This document shows, piece after piece, positions 33,653 to 43,080 of a DNA stretch of 64,000 bases. The notes under the pieces are model-generated. The model made no database searches. It was not told the origin of the DNA and saw only the letters and a list, made by a program, of their open reading frames with translations. Origin of the DNA: Bacteroides luhongzhouii (lineage in GTDB: Bacteria > Bacteroidota > Bacteroidia > Bacteroidales > Bacteroidaceae); contig NZ_CP059973.1 of assembly GCF_009193295.2 (NCBI RefSeq), positions 3,782,001 through 3,846,000 on the forward strand. Reading direction: 5' to 3'. A program made the translations under genes and the position numbers. Every line of letters starts with the position of its first letter. Positions within the stretch are counted from its first letter, which is position 1.

Positions 33653-34795
33653 ATGTATATATTTTTGCAACAATATTGGTGGCTTGTCGTTTCCTTGCTG
33701 GGAGCCATACTCGTGTTCTTATTGTTTGTGCAGGGAGGTAATTCATTATTGTTCTGTCTGGGTAAAACCGAAGAGCATCGTAAGATGATGGTGAATTCTA
33801 CCGGGCGTAAGTGGGAGTTTACGTTTACTACATTGGTGACGTTTGGAGGGGCTTTCTTTGCTTCTTTCCCGTTGTTTTACAGTACCAGTTTCGGTGGTGC
33901 TTATTGGCTTTGGATGATTATACTTTTCAGTTTTGTATTGCAGGCTGTCAGTTATGAGTTTCAGAGTAAGGCAGGAAATCTGTTAGGCAGAAAGACATAT
34001 CAGACTTTCTTGGTGATTAATGGGGTAGTAGGTCCTGTGTTACTTGGCGGGGCGGTGGCTACTTTCTTCACCGGTTCTGATTTTTATATTAATAAGGCTA
34101 ACATGACAGATACCATTATGCCGGTAATCAGTCATTGGGGAAATGGCTGGCACGGATTGGATGCGTTGACGAATATCTGGAATGTAATTCTCGGATTGGC
34201 TGTTTTCTTCCTTGCACGTGTATTGGGATCACTCTATTTCATTAATAATATTGATGATAAAGAGCTGAACGATAAATGTCGTCGTGCAGTACGCAATAAC
34301 ACAGTCTTGTTCCTTGTATTCTTTTTGTCATTTGTCATTCGTACATTGGTGTCCGAAGGCTTTGCCGTTAATCCGGAAACACAGGAGATTTACATGCAGC
34401 CATACAAGTATCTCACTAACTTTATCGAAATGCCGATAGTGCTGGCTTTATTCCTGATTGGGGTGGTACTGGTTCTTTTCGGTATCGGAAAGACATTGCT
34501 TAAAAAGACCTTTGATAAAGGTATCTGGTTTACAGGAATCGGTACAGTACTGACTGTTTTGTCTTTGCTATTGGTAGCAGGATATAACAATACTGCCTAT
34601 TATCCGTCATACACTGACCTGCAAAGCTCATTGACATTAGCCAATAGCTGCTCCAGTGAATTTACACTGAAGACAATGGCTTATGTTTCCATTCTTGTTC
34701 CGTTCGTGATTGCTTATATTTTCTACGCTTGGCGTAGTATCGACCGGCATAAGATTACCGAGAAAGAGATGGATGAAGGAGGACACTCATACTAA
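33653..34795 (+). CDS. cydB: Cytochrome bd ubiquinol oxidase subunit II
   Basis: 380 residues from the ATG at 33653 (MYIFLQQYWWLVVSLLGAI). A TTG three codons upstream is unlikely to be the start. Eight to nine membrane segments; the family motifs are GRKWEFTFTTLVTFGGAFFASFP in halves near residues 45-65 and HGLDALTNIWNVILGL near 160. It is the structural partner of CydA. The 33-bp gap to cydA contains short repeats of ACTTAATACT. A strong terminator follows at 34876-34937. Confidence 0.95.
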   Translation: MYIFLQQYWWLVVSLLGAILVFLLFVQGGNSLLFCLGKTEEHRKMMVNSTGRKWEFTFTTLVTFGGAFFASFPLFYSTSFGGAYWLWMIILFSFVLQAVSYEFQSKAGNLLGRKTYQTFLVINGVVGPVLLGGAVATFFTGSDFYINKANMTDTIMPVISHWGNGWHGLDALTNIWNVILGLAVFFLARVLGSLYFINNIDDKELNDKCRRAVRNNTVLFLVFFLSFVIRTLVSEGFAVNPETQEIYMQPYKYLTNFIEMPIVLALFLIGVVLVLFGIGKTLLKKTFDKGIWFTGIGTVLTVLSLLLVAGYNNTAYYPSYTDLQSSLTLANSCSSEFTLKTMAYVSILVPFVIAYIFYAWRSIDRHKITEKEMDEGGHSY

Positions 34796-34875
34796 TAACT
34801 TTGTCCATACACTACTATACACTCATACTTTGTCCATATAGAATTTTGAAATAGAGATTCTTGTCGGAACAAATA

Positions 34876-34937
34876 AACTCCCCTTGTTTAACATCACTCT
34901 AAGTCATGGTAGAGAGATGAAATAAGGGGAGTTTTTT
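34876..34937 (+). terminator. Terminator of the cytochrome bd operon
   Basis: A 10-bp perfect stem (34876-34885 with 34924-34933) closes a 38-nt loop and is followed by six T. Confidence 0.72.
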
Positions 34938-34976
34938 ATATATTATACTCAGCAGTGTGTCAAAACACTTTTCTTT

Positions 34977-35016
34977 AGAAAAATACCTCTGCCACACATT
35001 GAACTGTGACAGAGGT
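34977..35016 (-). terminator. Terminator of the 2-hydroxyacid dehydrogenase gene
   Basis: ACCTCTG-CACA arms pair (34985-34996 with 35005-35016, one mismatch), with ATTTTTC next on the minus strand. Confidence 0.75.
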
Positions 35017-35071
35017 AAATCTTTCAATTTGGGCATTATGACACCCTCATTATGAATAACACTAATGCTAA

Positions 35072-36028
35072 TTATTTATTGACTACATTTTCCGGTTTGC
35101 CAGAAATGTAAGCCTGAAGGTTACTGATTGCAATATTCATCAGACGTTCGCGAGCCTCTATGGTTGCCCAGGCAATGTGCGGAGTGATGTAGCAGTTCTT
35201 CGCTGTCAGCAATGGATTGTCGGCACAAGGCGGTTCGGTAGAAAGCACGTCTACGCCGGCTGCATAAATCTTACCGCTATTCAAAGCATCTGCAAGATCT
35301 TGTTCGTTGATAAGCGGTCCGCGACCGGTATTGATTAAGATGGCTGTCGGCTTCATCATAGCAAGACGGCGTGCATTAACCATTTCGCGTGTCTCCGGGG
35401 TAAGCGGGCAGTGCAAACTGATAATATCGCATTCTTTGAACAATTGATCCAAATCCATCTTCTTGATTTCCGGTGGCAACTGGAAGTGAGATTTAGAAGT
35501 CAATGCGTACACTTGCATACCGAAACCGATAGCAACACGTGCTGTGGTATATCCGGTGTTTCCCAGTCCTACCAGACCGATTTTCTTTTCCCGAAGTTCC
35601 ATCAACGGAGTATCCCAAAAACAGAAATCCTTGTTGTTTGTCCAACGACCTTTGTGCACTTCTTCAGAGTGGTGTTGCACTTGTTGAGTGATGTTCAGGA
35701 TATGTGCAAATACCATTTGAGCAACGGAAGCGGTGCTGTATGAAGGGATATTAGTAACGACGATTCCCCGTTCTTTGGCAGCAGCTGTGTCTACCACGTT
35801 GTATCCGGTAGCCAATACACCGATATATTTCAGTTCGGGCAGTGCAGCCATGTGGTCTGCATTGATGATTACCTTGTTAGTCAGAATTGCTTCTGCACCG
35901 GCTGCACGTTCTAATACCTCTTCCGGAGCTGTACGATCATAAATTGTACATTCTCCAAGAACTTTCATACCTTCCCAGGATAAATCTCCGGGATTGGCGG
36001 CATAGCCGTCTAAAACTACAATCTTCAT
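35072..36028 (-). CDS. D-2-hydroxyacid dehydrogenase (glycerate/hydroxypyruvate reductase-like)
   Basis: 318 residues. NAD(P)-binding motif GLGNTGYTTA near residue 153, the active-site Arg in NTGRGPLI near 233, Glu near 262 and catalytic His in TPHIAWAT near 281. The sequence most resembles the glycerate dehydrogenase branch of the family, which reduces hydroxypyruvate, but substrate cannot be proved from sequence. Single gene with a terminator downstream. The ATG gives a normal family start (MKIVVLDGY). Confidence 0.87.
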   Translation of the reverse strand: MKIVVLDGYAANPGDLSWEGMKVLGECTIYDRTAPEEVLERAAGAEAILTNKVIINADHMAALPELKYIGVLATGYNVVDTAAAKERGIVVTNIPSYSTASVAQMVFAHILNITQQVQHHSEEVHKGRWTNNKDFCFWDTPLMELREKKIGLVGLGNTGYTTARVAIGFGMQVYALTSKSHFQLPPEIKKMDLDQLFKECDIISLHCPLTPETREMVNARRLAMMKPTAILINTGRGPLINEQDLADALNSGKIYAAGVDVLSTEPPCADNPLLTAKNCYITPHIAWATIEARERLMNIAISNLQAYISGKPENVVNK

Positions 36029-36079
36029 TTCAATTTCAATATTAATAATAAGTTATACGTGTTTCCCTAACAATATATT

Positions 36080-36167
36080 GATATTTTAGGCATGGATTAC
36101 ACGGATTTCACGTTTTCTTTAGATATGCTTTGCATAAAGCATCAGTGTAACCCGTGCCTAAAATATC
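36080..36167. repeat. Palindromic repeat copy between rarA and the dehydrogenase
   Basis: Arms of 23 bp (36080-36102 and 36145-36167) match with two mismatches; they carry TTTTAGGCA/TGCCTAAAA ends. An inner stem ATGCTTT/AAAGCAT lies in the loop. It abuts the rarA stop codon. Same family as 42279-42353 and, in collapsed form, 21002-21021. Confidence 0.7.
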
Positions 36168-37439
36168 TCATTTTTTAAATTTGTCTCCCCACAACTGTAT
36201 CATCCGTTCGGTATGCTTCTGCTCTGCCGGATTGTTTTGCGGTTGCCATATCCGTTTGTCTTTCAGTTCGTCCGGAAGGAATTGTTGTTTGACAAAGTTA
36301 CCTTCATAGCTGTGTGCATATTTATATTCCTGTCCGTAGCCCAATTGCTTCATCAGTTTAGTCGGAGCATTGCGCAGATGTAAGGGGACAGGCAGATTGC
36401 CGGTTGAACGGACTAACTCCAGTGCGTCATTGATCGCACTGTATGCCGAATTACTCTTCGGACTGGTAGCCAGGTAAATCGTTGTTTCAGCTAAAGGGAT
36501 CCGTCCTTCGGGCCAGCCGATTTTCATCAATGTATCAAAGCAGGCGTTAGCGAGAAGCAGTGCGTTCGGGTTTGCCAAACCAATGTCCTCGGCAGCCGAA
36601 ATCACCAGTCGGCGGGCAATGAAAGCAGGATCTTCGCCTCCTTCCACCATACGGGCAAGCCAGTAGATCGCTCCATCGGGATCGCTGCCACGAATAGATT
36701 TGATGAAAGCGGAGATAATGTCATAATGCATTTCCCCATCCTTGTCGTATGCCAGCGGATTCTGTTGCAACCGTTCGGTCACCATTTCATCGGTGATGAC
36801 GACAGTCTCTTCCGTTTCCGATTGAACAACGAGTTCCAATATATTAAGCAGCTTGCGGGCGTCTCCACCGGAGAAGCGCAGCATAGCCGTTGTTTCTTTC
36901 AATTCAATTTTGCGCTCCTTCAATACGGAATCCGTAGTGATGGCACGTTGCAGAAGTTCCAATAAGTCTTCCTTCTCCAAAGATTTGAGCACATAAAGCT
37001 GGCAACGGGACAGGAGAGGGCGGATGACCTCAAACGACGGATTCTCCGTTGTTGCGCCAATCAGCGTGACTGTTCCGTTCTCTACCGCTCCCAACAGAGA
37101 ATCCTGTTGCGACTTGCTGAACCGATGGATTTCATCGATAAACAGAATCGGGCTGGACTGTGAAAAGAAACGGTTGCTTTTGGCACGTTCTATTACTTCG
37201 CGCACATCCTTCACACCGGAAGTTACGGCACTTAACGTATAGAAAGGAGTTTCCAGTTTGTTGGCAATGATTTGCGCAAGGGTTGTTTTACCCACTCCGG
37301 GAGGTCCCCAGAGAATAAACGAAGAGATGCGTCCTGCGTCAATCATCTTCCGCAAGATAGCCCCCGGTCCAACTAAATGTTTCTGACCGATATAATCATC
37401 CAAAGTTTTTGGCCGTAACCGTTCTGCTAGTGGTTGCAT
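36168..37439 (-). CDS. rarA: Replication-associated recombination protein A (RarA/MgsA)
   Basis: 423 residues, AAA+ ATPase of the clamp-loader type that acts at stalled replication forks. Start MQPLAERLRPKTLDDYIGQK is typical. Walker A is GPPGVGKTT near residue 46, Walker B is ILFIDEIHRFSKSQQD, sensor 1 is LIGATTENPSFEV. The C-terminal part has AYSAINDALELV, as in other RarA proteins. It follows the DUF5686 gene with a 6-bp gap, so both are probably one transcript. Confidence 0.95.
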   Translation of the reverse strand: MQPLAERLRPKTLDDYIGQKHLVGPGAILRKMIDAGRISSFILWGPPGVGKTTLAQIIANKLETPFYTLSAVTSGVKDVREVIERAKSNRFFSQSSPILFIDEIHRFSKSQQDSLLGAVENGTVTLIGATTENPSFEVIRPLLSRCQLYVLKSLEKEDLLELLQRAITTDSVLKERKIELKETTAMLRFSGGDARKLLNILELVVQSETEETVVITDEMVTERLQQNPLAYDKDGEMHYDIISAFIKSIRGSDPDGAIYWLARMVEGGEDPAFIARRLVISAAEDIGLANPNALLLANACFDTLMKIGWPEGRIPLAETTIYLATSPKSNSAYSAINDALELVRSTGNLPVPLHLRNAPTKLMKQLGYGQEYKYAHSYEGNFVKQQFLPDELKDKRIWQPQNNPAEQKHTERMIQLWGDKFKK

Positions 37440-37445
37440 AATTTT

Positions 37446-40022
37446 TTAGAATACCATTAATACCATGAAGCGGATACCGTTTTTGTTGATACCCGGATTA
37501 TCACGATAAGTGAAACGATGTACATATTCGACGTGCAGCAACTTGAAAATGTTGTAGATACCTACACTTGCTTCGACATACGGCACTTTCGGGTCCATCA
37601 CGAAACTGGTGAACTTACCGTCGCGTGTCGGGAAACGGAACAAATCGGGATTGTTGCTCTTGAACGGATTATTCTTGTCCGTCAATGTCCCCCACAAAGC
37701 ACGTACACGGAACATTTCCCTCCATTTCAGGTTCTTGATGAGAGGAATACGGTTGAAGAGTTTTCCATTCATGTCGTATGATAATGACATGGAAGCATAA
37801 CGGTCGTTCAGGAATTCCATGTTATTGATCAAGTTGAATGTTTCGCGCTGGGTGATGTAGGACAAGTTGGCCTCCGGCAGGATTAACAACGGGAAAGGAA
37901 CCGTGTTCCATTCTGCGCCTGCTTTCACGCTGCAATCAATCTTTCCCCAAGAAGCCGGGAGCCAGAAACGTTTCCACACACTTGCTTCCGTACGGTTAAA
38001 GTTGTAATCCCCACCCAATACGCCTTTGAAACCCATAGCATGAGTGAGCGTAAAGATAGGAGCGTCCAGCGACACAGGCACGCGGCGTTGCTTGGAATTG
38101 ACAAATGATTCGCCCGGTGCGTAACGTAGTGTCAGACTTGCTTCGGAAGTTGTGACATCGTGCACACGGGTTTGTGCGGCATCATTGCGCAGGTATTCCA
38201 GTTTGCCGGTAGGCTCGTCGTTACGGTGGCGCAACATGGCTTTCACTCCGAATCCGGTCAGCGTTTCGAGTTCATAATTGATGGTGGCGTCGCGCATATA
38301 CGACATTTGGTCTACTGTCGTTGTCTTGACCGACAGGAAGATATTATCTTTATCCGTAAACAGGAATTTGTCCATCGGAGACATTACGTCATAACTGTAC
38401 GTTGCCGAAAGATAATGTTTCGGGAACTCCCAAACCACATAATCGCGTTTGTTGAACGAATAGGTCACCGTTCCGCTATATTTCCAGCGTTCGTCTTTCA
38501 GACCGTACGCTCCGTATCCGCTCAAGAACCAGTGCTTGTCGAAATGAGCCGTAGTCATACCGCTCAACCGGAAACGGGTACCGTCAATGTAATTGCTCGA
38601 AATCATGGTGTTGATAGGACCGATGTCCACTTTGCTCGGATGTCCTTTGCTTCCTGTCTCCACAAAATTTTCAATCAGCGCTTTCGCTCCGAAGATGATG
38701 TATTTGAATCCCGGAATCTGTTCGAGACGGTTGACGAATATGTCCATCGAACTTTCTTTCTTTGTCAATGGTACTTGACGGACACTCGCCCAATACTCAT
38801 CGCTTTTCGAGAGCATATCCGCTTCTTTTATCACGCTGCCTTTCAACCGGAACAGTCGTTGTTCGATAGGATCAAATTTATAATTACTATATTTCGTGGT
38901 TCGTTCCACCTGCAATCCACCCGCTGTTTTGTTGGAATTCCAGGAAAGGTCTACGGTCATGTCATCATCCGCCAATACCCAGTTGCCGTTGGGCAGTTGC
39001 TCATACTGTTGCGTGATGTCCATGCGGTTGACAAAGTTGACTCCGGTCTTTTTAGGCAGGTTCATCGTACATTTCTGAACGGCATAAGTAGAATCGTTCA
39101 ATACATACAGATGTCCGGTGAATCCGAAGTCCTGCGAGTTTTGCGGAACAAAAGTAAGGTGGACACATTCGCGTTTGTTTACCATCAATGTATCCATCAG
39201 ATAATATTTATAAAATGAGATGGCATTGTTACCGATCGGACTAACGAAACGCTGTTGGAGCAACCGGATATCATCATCGTAGATATTGATGTCGGCAAAT
39301 ACGTCTTTCAGTACGGTGCCGAGCATATCTCCTGTAGAGAAGAATTCTTCTATACCATTTGAGTTCTTGCCTTTGATAATCGTTTTCTTGTTTTCGGGAT
39401 TTTTGCGGTAGATGGTTTGCGACGACGTTTCCTGTACGGAAATAGGGAGAATCAACTTATTGGTTGTTTCCGACACTTCCACCTGATCTCTTAAAAATGA
39501 ATATTTCTTGTAGATACCTTTTTCGAGCTTTTCCGGTGTGAGGTCGTTGATAGACATTTTCATCTTCTCGTACTTGTCGTACTGATAGTACTCGTTCACT
39601 TCGAGGACTTGTGCCTTTTTGTGTTCGATTACCTTCTTCATGAATTCCACTGCCGGATTGTTTTTGCGGGAATATTTCTCCTTTTGAGGTTTCACGACAA
39701 CCTCGTTCAGAAGCACATTGTCCGGAGCTAACTTAACGTTCACTGTCTGATTGTTGGAACCAACCCGAACCGTTTTACTGATATAACCTACAGCGGAGAA
39801 CACCAGTGTTCCTCCGTTTCTGCGGGCTTCAAGACTGTATTCTCCGTCAATATTGGTGATGGTACCCATATCTCTCTTTTCCTGGTAGTAAACAGAAATA
39901 TACATCAATGGCTCGTGGGTAACCGAATCAGTGACTACCCCTTTAATTTGCTGCGCAAAAGCATTGGAAGCTACCAATACGAGTAAGAACAGTATAAGTA
40001 TTTTGTTATATCGTTGTATCAT
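37446..40022 (-). CDS. DUF5686-family outer-membrane protein with carboxypeptidase-regulatory-like domain
   Basis: 858 residues with a signal peptide (ending ASNAFAQ). Residues 26-110 are a CarboxypepD_reg-like beta domain (QIKGVVTDSVTHEPLMYISV, ending LNEVVVK), the usual first domain of Bacteroidetes TonB receptors, but no plug domain follows. The rest is strand-rich with many aromatic residues and ends in MVLMVF, with the terminal Phe of outer-membrane barrels. This order matches DUF5686 proteins. Substrate and role are unknown. It lies upstream of rarA on the same strand. Confidence 0.8.
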   Translation of the reverse strand: MIQRYNKILILFLLVLVASNAFAQQIKGVVTDSVTHEPLMYISVYYQEKRDMGTITNIDGEYSLEARRNGGTLVFSAVGYISKTVRVGSNNQTVNVKLAPDNVLLNEVVVKPQKEKYSRKNNPAVEFMKKVIEHKKAQVLEVNEYYQYDKYEKMKMSINDLTPEKLEKGIYKKYSFLRDQVEVSETTNKLILPISVQETSSQTIYRKNPENKKTIIKGKNSNGIEEFFSTGDMLGTVLKDVFADINIYDDDIRLLQQRFVSPIGNNAISFYKYYLMDTLMVNKRECVHLTFVPQNSQDFGFTGHLYVLNDSTYAVQKCTMNLPKKTGVNFVNRMDITQQYEQLPNGNWVLADDDMTVDLSWNSNKTAGGLQVERTTKYSNYKFDPIEQRLFRLKGSVIKEADMLSKSDEYWASVRQVPLTKKESSMDIFVNRLEQIPGFKYIIFGAKALIENFVETGSKGHPSKVDIGPINTMISSNYIDGTRFRLSGMTTAHFDKHWFLSGYGAYGLKDERWKYSGTVTYSFNKRDYVVWEFPKHYLSATYSYDVMSPMDKFLFTDKDNIFLSVKTTTVDQMSYMRDATINYELETLTGFGVKAMLRHRNDEPTGKLEYLRNDAAQTRVHDVTTSEASLTLRYAPGESFVNSKQRRVPVSLDAPIFTLTHAMGFKGVLGGDYNFNRTEASVWKRFWLPASWGKIDCSVKAGAEWNTVPFPLLILPEANLSYITQRETFNLINNMEFLNDRYASMSLSYDMNGKLFNRIPLIKNLKWREMFRVRALWGTLTDKNNPFKSNNPDLFRFPTRDGKFTSFVMDPKVPYVEASVGIYNIFKLLHVEYVHRFTYRDNPGINKNGIRFMVLMVF

Positions 40023-40237
40023 AACGTTCGTAGTAGGGCTGCAAAGTTAACAAATAACTCTAAGGATAACAGAATATATAACTTTTTTTACCCATCGTTT
40101 TTGGTTATTTACAAGCATATATCGTCCGATAATCCAAGGAACATCCCTCTGTTAATCCTTTTGATAAGGCAGTTTCGGCACTTCGTTCTCCCGGTTCCGA
40201 CATTTGAAACCTTTGATCCCGTTGTAGGACACTTTTT

Positions 40238-40369
40238 GTTTCGACCCTTGAAACTTTTTGTTTCCCGGCATGAAACTGTTGGTTTCTCGGTGTGAAACAC
40301 TTTGTTTCCCGGTGTGAAACTATTAGTTTCCCGGCGTGAAACTAACAGTTCCATGCCGGGAAACGGAAT
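40238..40369. repeat. Tandem array, six units at an exact 22-bp period
   Basis: Units start at 40238, 40260, 40282, 40304, 40326 and 40348 with consensus GTTTCnCGGnnTGAAACTnnTn. Each unit is itself a GTTTC...GAAAC hairpin. The first and last units are more diverged. The array lies in the 366-bp gap between the DUF5686 gene and the epimerase gene. There are no spacers, so it is not a CRISPR array. A related degenerate GGAACATGCCGGG follows at 40370-40382. Confidence 0.8.
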
Positions 40370-40388
40370 GGAACATGCCGGGTAAATG

Positions 40389-41474
40389 TTATTTGCTCGT
40401 AAGTATCTGTACAATACGCTCTGCGGTACGTCCGTCCCAACGTTCGGGAAGTTCGCCGCGTTTCCACTCACCGTGCATCAACGTATCCATTGTTTTGGCA
40501 AGTAGGGCAGGATCTTCTCCGACAAGTTCGTTGGTTCCCGTGCGCCACGTTTCCGGATGTTCGGCATACGTGTTGAGCGTGATACAAGGAATACCCAGGA
40601 ATGTCGCTTCTTCGGCTACGTTTCCCGAATCTGTTATGATTCCTTTCGCCTTGTTTATCAGATAACCGAAGAACAGGTAGTTCTGTGGCGGCATAATATG
40701 GAGATTCGGGGCTTCGATGTCCAAGTCTTTGATGGCGTTGCGCACGTAGGTGTGCAGCGGTGCGACGATAGGCATACCGGCAGACTTGTCGATGATTGTT
40801 TTCATCAGCTGACGTAGATTCTCCTTATTGCCAAGTAATACACGGCGGTTGAGAGTAAATAGGAGATAATTTCCTTCTTGCAGTCCCAGGACGGAGAACC
40901 ATATCGGTTTGAGCAAGCGGTTCCGGTTGTAGCGGATGGCATCAATCAGAATGTTGCCTACATAATATACGTTTTCGCTTTCCGTTCCCGTTTGGTTCAG
41001 GTTGCGGTTGGCAACCATGCCGGCTGTGAACAGATAGTCGGATAGTCCGTCTGTAATCATACGGTTGACTTCTTTCGGCATTTTCATATCGAAAGAGCGG
41101 GTTCCGGCTACGAGATGCGCTACCTTGATACCTTGTTTCTTGGCAACGATGGCACAACTCATGGTTGCGGTCAGGTCGTCTACCACAAGGACTACGTGTG
41201 CCGGATTCTCCGTCAGTTCCTGTTCGAAGGCTACCATGATTCCGGCTGTCAAAGTCGTTGGATTACTGCTTTCCACTCCCAGATAAACATCGGGAGCTTT
41301 CATGTCGAGATCCGAAAAGAGAGAAGCGTCCAGACTTGTATCGTCTTTCCTTCCTGTATAAACCAGTCGGTAAGAGATACTTTTACCCAGCGCCCGTGCG
41401 GCTTCAATAGCGCGTGTAATGGGAGCTATCTTCATAAAATTGGGGCGTGCCCCCGCAACAATTGTTATTTTCAT
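40389..41474 (-). CDS. wecB: UDP-N-acetylglucosamine 2-epimerase (non-hydrolysing)
   Basis: 361 residues. It interconverts UDP-GlcNAc and UDP-ManNAc, supplying ManNAc-type sugars for surface glycans. The start MKITIVAGARPNFMKIAPI is characteristic. Other marks are VVDDLTATMSCAIVAKKQG and VAHLVAGTRSFD near residue 118, and GIITDSGNVAEEATFLGIPC near 285. It is a single gene here, outside a capsule cluster. The gap upstream of it to the TRIC gene holds divergent starts. Confidence 0.9.
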   Translation of the reverse strand: MKITIVAGARPNFMKIAPITRAIEAARALGKSISYRLVYTGRKDDTSLDASLFSDLDMKAPDVYLGVESSNPTTLTAGIMVAFEQELTENPAHVVLVVDDLTATMSCAIVAKKQGIKVAHLVAGTRSFDMKMPKEVNRMITDGLSDYLFTAGMVANRNLNQTGTESENVYYVGNILIDAIRYNRNRLLKPIWFSVLGLQEGNYLLFTLNRRVLLGNKENLRQLMKTIIDKSAGMPIVAPLHTYVRNAIKDLDIEAPNLHIMPPQNYLFFGYLINKAKGIITDSGNVAEEATFLGIPCITLNTYAEHPETWRTGTNELVGEDPALLAKTMDTLMHGEWKRGELPERWDGRTAERIVQILTSK

Positions 41475-41566
41475 ATTGTTTCTATCTTATTCGGTTTAAT
41501 TCGTGAAGCAAAAGTACATTTTCTTACGGAATTTATTCGTTACTTTGCATACAAAATAACAAATAT

Positions 41567-42190
41567 ATGCCCACATTCGTTCAAATTCTTGATTTTATAG
41601 GCACATTTGCCTTTGCTATTAGTGGTATCCGGCTAGCTTCGGCGAAACGTTTCGACTGGTTCGGCGCTTATGTGGTAGGACTTGCTACGGCTATCGGCGG
41701 TGGTACTATCCGTGATGTACTGCTCGACGTGACACCGGGATGGATGACTGACCCTATCTATCTGATTTGTACAGGACTGGCTTTGTTATGGGTCATCTGT
41801 TTCGGACGCTGGCTCATCCGGCTCAATAATACTTTCTTCATTTTCGATACCATCGGTCTGGCACTGTTTACCGTGGTAGGTGTAGGCAAGAGTATTGCTT
41901 TGGGTTATCCTTTTTGGGTGGCGATTATCATGGGTAGCATTACGGGAGCGGCCGGTGGAGTGATTCGTGACGTATTTATCAATGAAATACCTCTCATCTT
42001 CCGAAAAGAGATTTACGCAATGGCTTGCGTCGTAGGCGGTATTGCATATTGGATTTGCGATCTCGCAGGTATGGAGTCCTACGTCTGCCAGTTGGTTGGC
42101 GGATCAGCCGTGTTTCTGACTCGCATCTTAGCTGTAAAATATCACATCTGCCTGCCTATATTAAAAGGTGGTGAAGAGCCGGAAGAATAA
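41567..42190 (+). CDS. TRIC-type cation channel family protein (UPF0126)
   Basis: 207 residues with seven membrane segments arranged as two similar halves: FDFIGTFAFAISG-like near the N-terminus and FDTIGLALFTVVGVGKSI in the middle. The conserved GGGTIRDVLLDVTPGWM (near residue 45) and its second copy GAAGGVIRDVFINEIPLIF are the family signatures. Prokaryotic TRIC proteins form trimeric cation channels; physiological role in bacteria is unclear. Single gene, divergent from wecB. Confidence 0.9.
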   Translation: MPTFVQILDFIGTFAFAISGIRLASAKRFDWFGAYVVGLATAIGGGTIRDVLLDVTPGWMTDPIYLICTGLALLWVICFGRWLIRLNNTFFIFDTIGLALFTVVGVGKSIALGYPFWVAIIMGSITGAAGGVIRDVFINEIPLIFRKEIYAMACVVGGIAYWICDLAGMESYVCQLVGGSAVFLTRILAVKYHICLPILKGGEEPEE

Positions 42191-42278
42191 AAAAACGATA
42201 CTGCCCGAGTGAATGTGTTCATCTTGTTTCTATCGGATAGCTAATAAGTATATTATCTTAATAGTTTATATTATAAAA

Positions 42279-42353
42279 TTAGGCACGGATAACACGGTTG
42301 CTGTATGGTAATCATCATTCTAGCAACCGTGAAATCCGTGCAATCCACGCCTA
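42279..42353. repeat. Palindromic repeat copy between the TRIC and DUF4251 genes
   Basis: Left arm about 42279-42302 and right arm 42322-42353, matching through TTAGGC...CACGG...TTGCT with an 8-bp gap in one arm. The right arm matches the left arm of the 36080 copy over about 27 bp. It may also end transcription between these convergent genes. Confidence 0.65.
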
Positions 42354-42400
42354 ATAATATAAAATTATTTAGCCCGTTCTTCTTACTTGTTTTTTGTTTC

Positions 42401-42898
42401 TTACTTCTCTTCCTTTATATACAGTTCCCCCTGAAAACTAATGGACTGACGGTTTTGCATATTGACATCGATGCTTGCCGAACCATTGGGGAAGACTTTG
42501 ACTCTGTATTCATACCTGTCTTCGGGATTGCGTGCGATAAACTTGATGACCGCATTTCCTTTCTTATCCATTTCCATACTGTATTCTTTGAGCACAGCTT
42601 TAAAATTAAGCCCGTCGCCTCCGCCATAGGGGATGCTGTAAGCCCGTCCATAATAAGGCAGATAAGAAATGACCGAATCGTTTCTGATTTCCAGTGAGTA
42701 GGAAGATGTCAAAGGGACGGAGCGTCCGCGCATCGGCATGGCGGTGTTGACATCTATCTTGTAGTTTTCAGATTCAATCAGCTTCTTTACGGCTTCTTTC
42801 TTCTGTTCTTTCTTTTCTTTTTTACTTTGAGCCGAAAGGGTAGGGATGCCCACTAGCAAGGCTAGTAACAGCATAAAGATTTGTTTCTTCGTTCTCAT
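42401..42898 (-). CDS. DUF4251 secreted protein
   Basis: 165 residues from the ATG at 42898 (MRTKKQIFMLLLALLVGIPT). A longer start would lie inside the -7 box TATATTTG (42938-42945). A signal peptide ends near TLSAQ, followed by a lysine/glutamate-rich helix and then a strand-rich domain (YSLEIRNDSVISYLPYYGRA, then YEYRVKVFPNGSASIDVNM) as in DUF4251. It is likely periplasmic. Function is unknown. Single gene. Confidence 0.8.
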   Translation of the reverse strand: MRTKKQIFMLLLALLVGIPTLSAQSKKEKKEQKKEAVKKLIESENYKIDVNTAMPMRGRSVPLTSSYSLEIRNDSVISYLPYYGRAYSIPYGGGDGLNFKAVLKEYSMEMDKKGNAVIKFIARNPEDRYEYRVKVFPNGSASIDVNMQNRQSISFQGELYIKEEK

Positions 42899-42937
42899 AT
42901 CAGTTGTATTTAGGTTGATGTATATATGTATAACAAC

Positions 42938-42945
42938 CAAATATA
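42938..42945 (-). promoter_or_regulatory. -7 box of the DUF4251 gene
   Basis: TATATTTG on the minus strand, 40 bp before the ATG. It decides against the longer start. Confidence 0.5.
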
Positions 42946-43080
42946 AGAAAAAGACAGGGATAGTTCTGTTTCCTTTAATGAAAATTAAACAGAAATCCCT
43001 GTTATTTATAAGTTTAGACCAATTAAGGGCATAATCAACTTTTGAATAGAAACTCTTAGGAAGAAAGTTAGAACAGGCTT

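Noticed and set aside
40238..40369. CRISPR-like array
   Set aside because: Units follow each other directly at 22 bp with no variable spacers, and no cas gene is in the window. Reported as a tandem repeat.
40109..40471. Minus-strand frame of 120 codons over the 22-bp array
   Set aside because: It is open only because 22-bp repeats cycle through three frames, and it overlaps the end of wecB.
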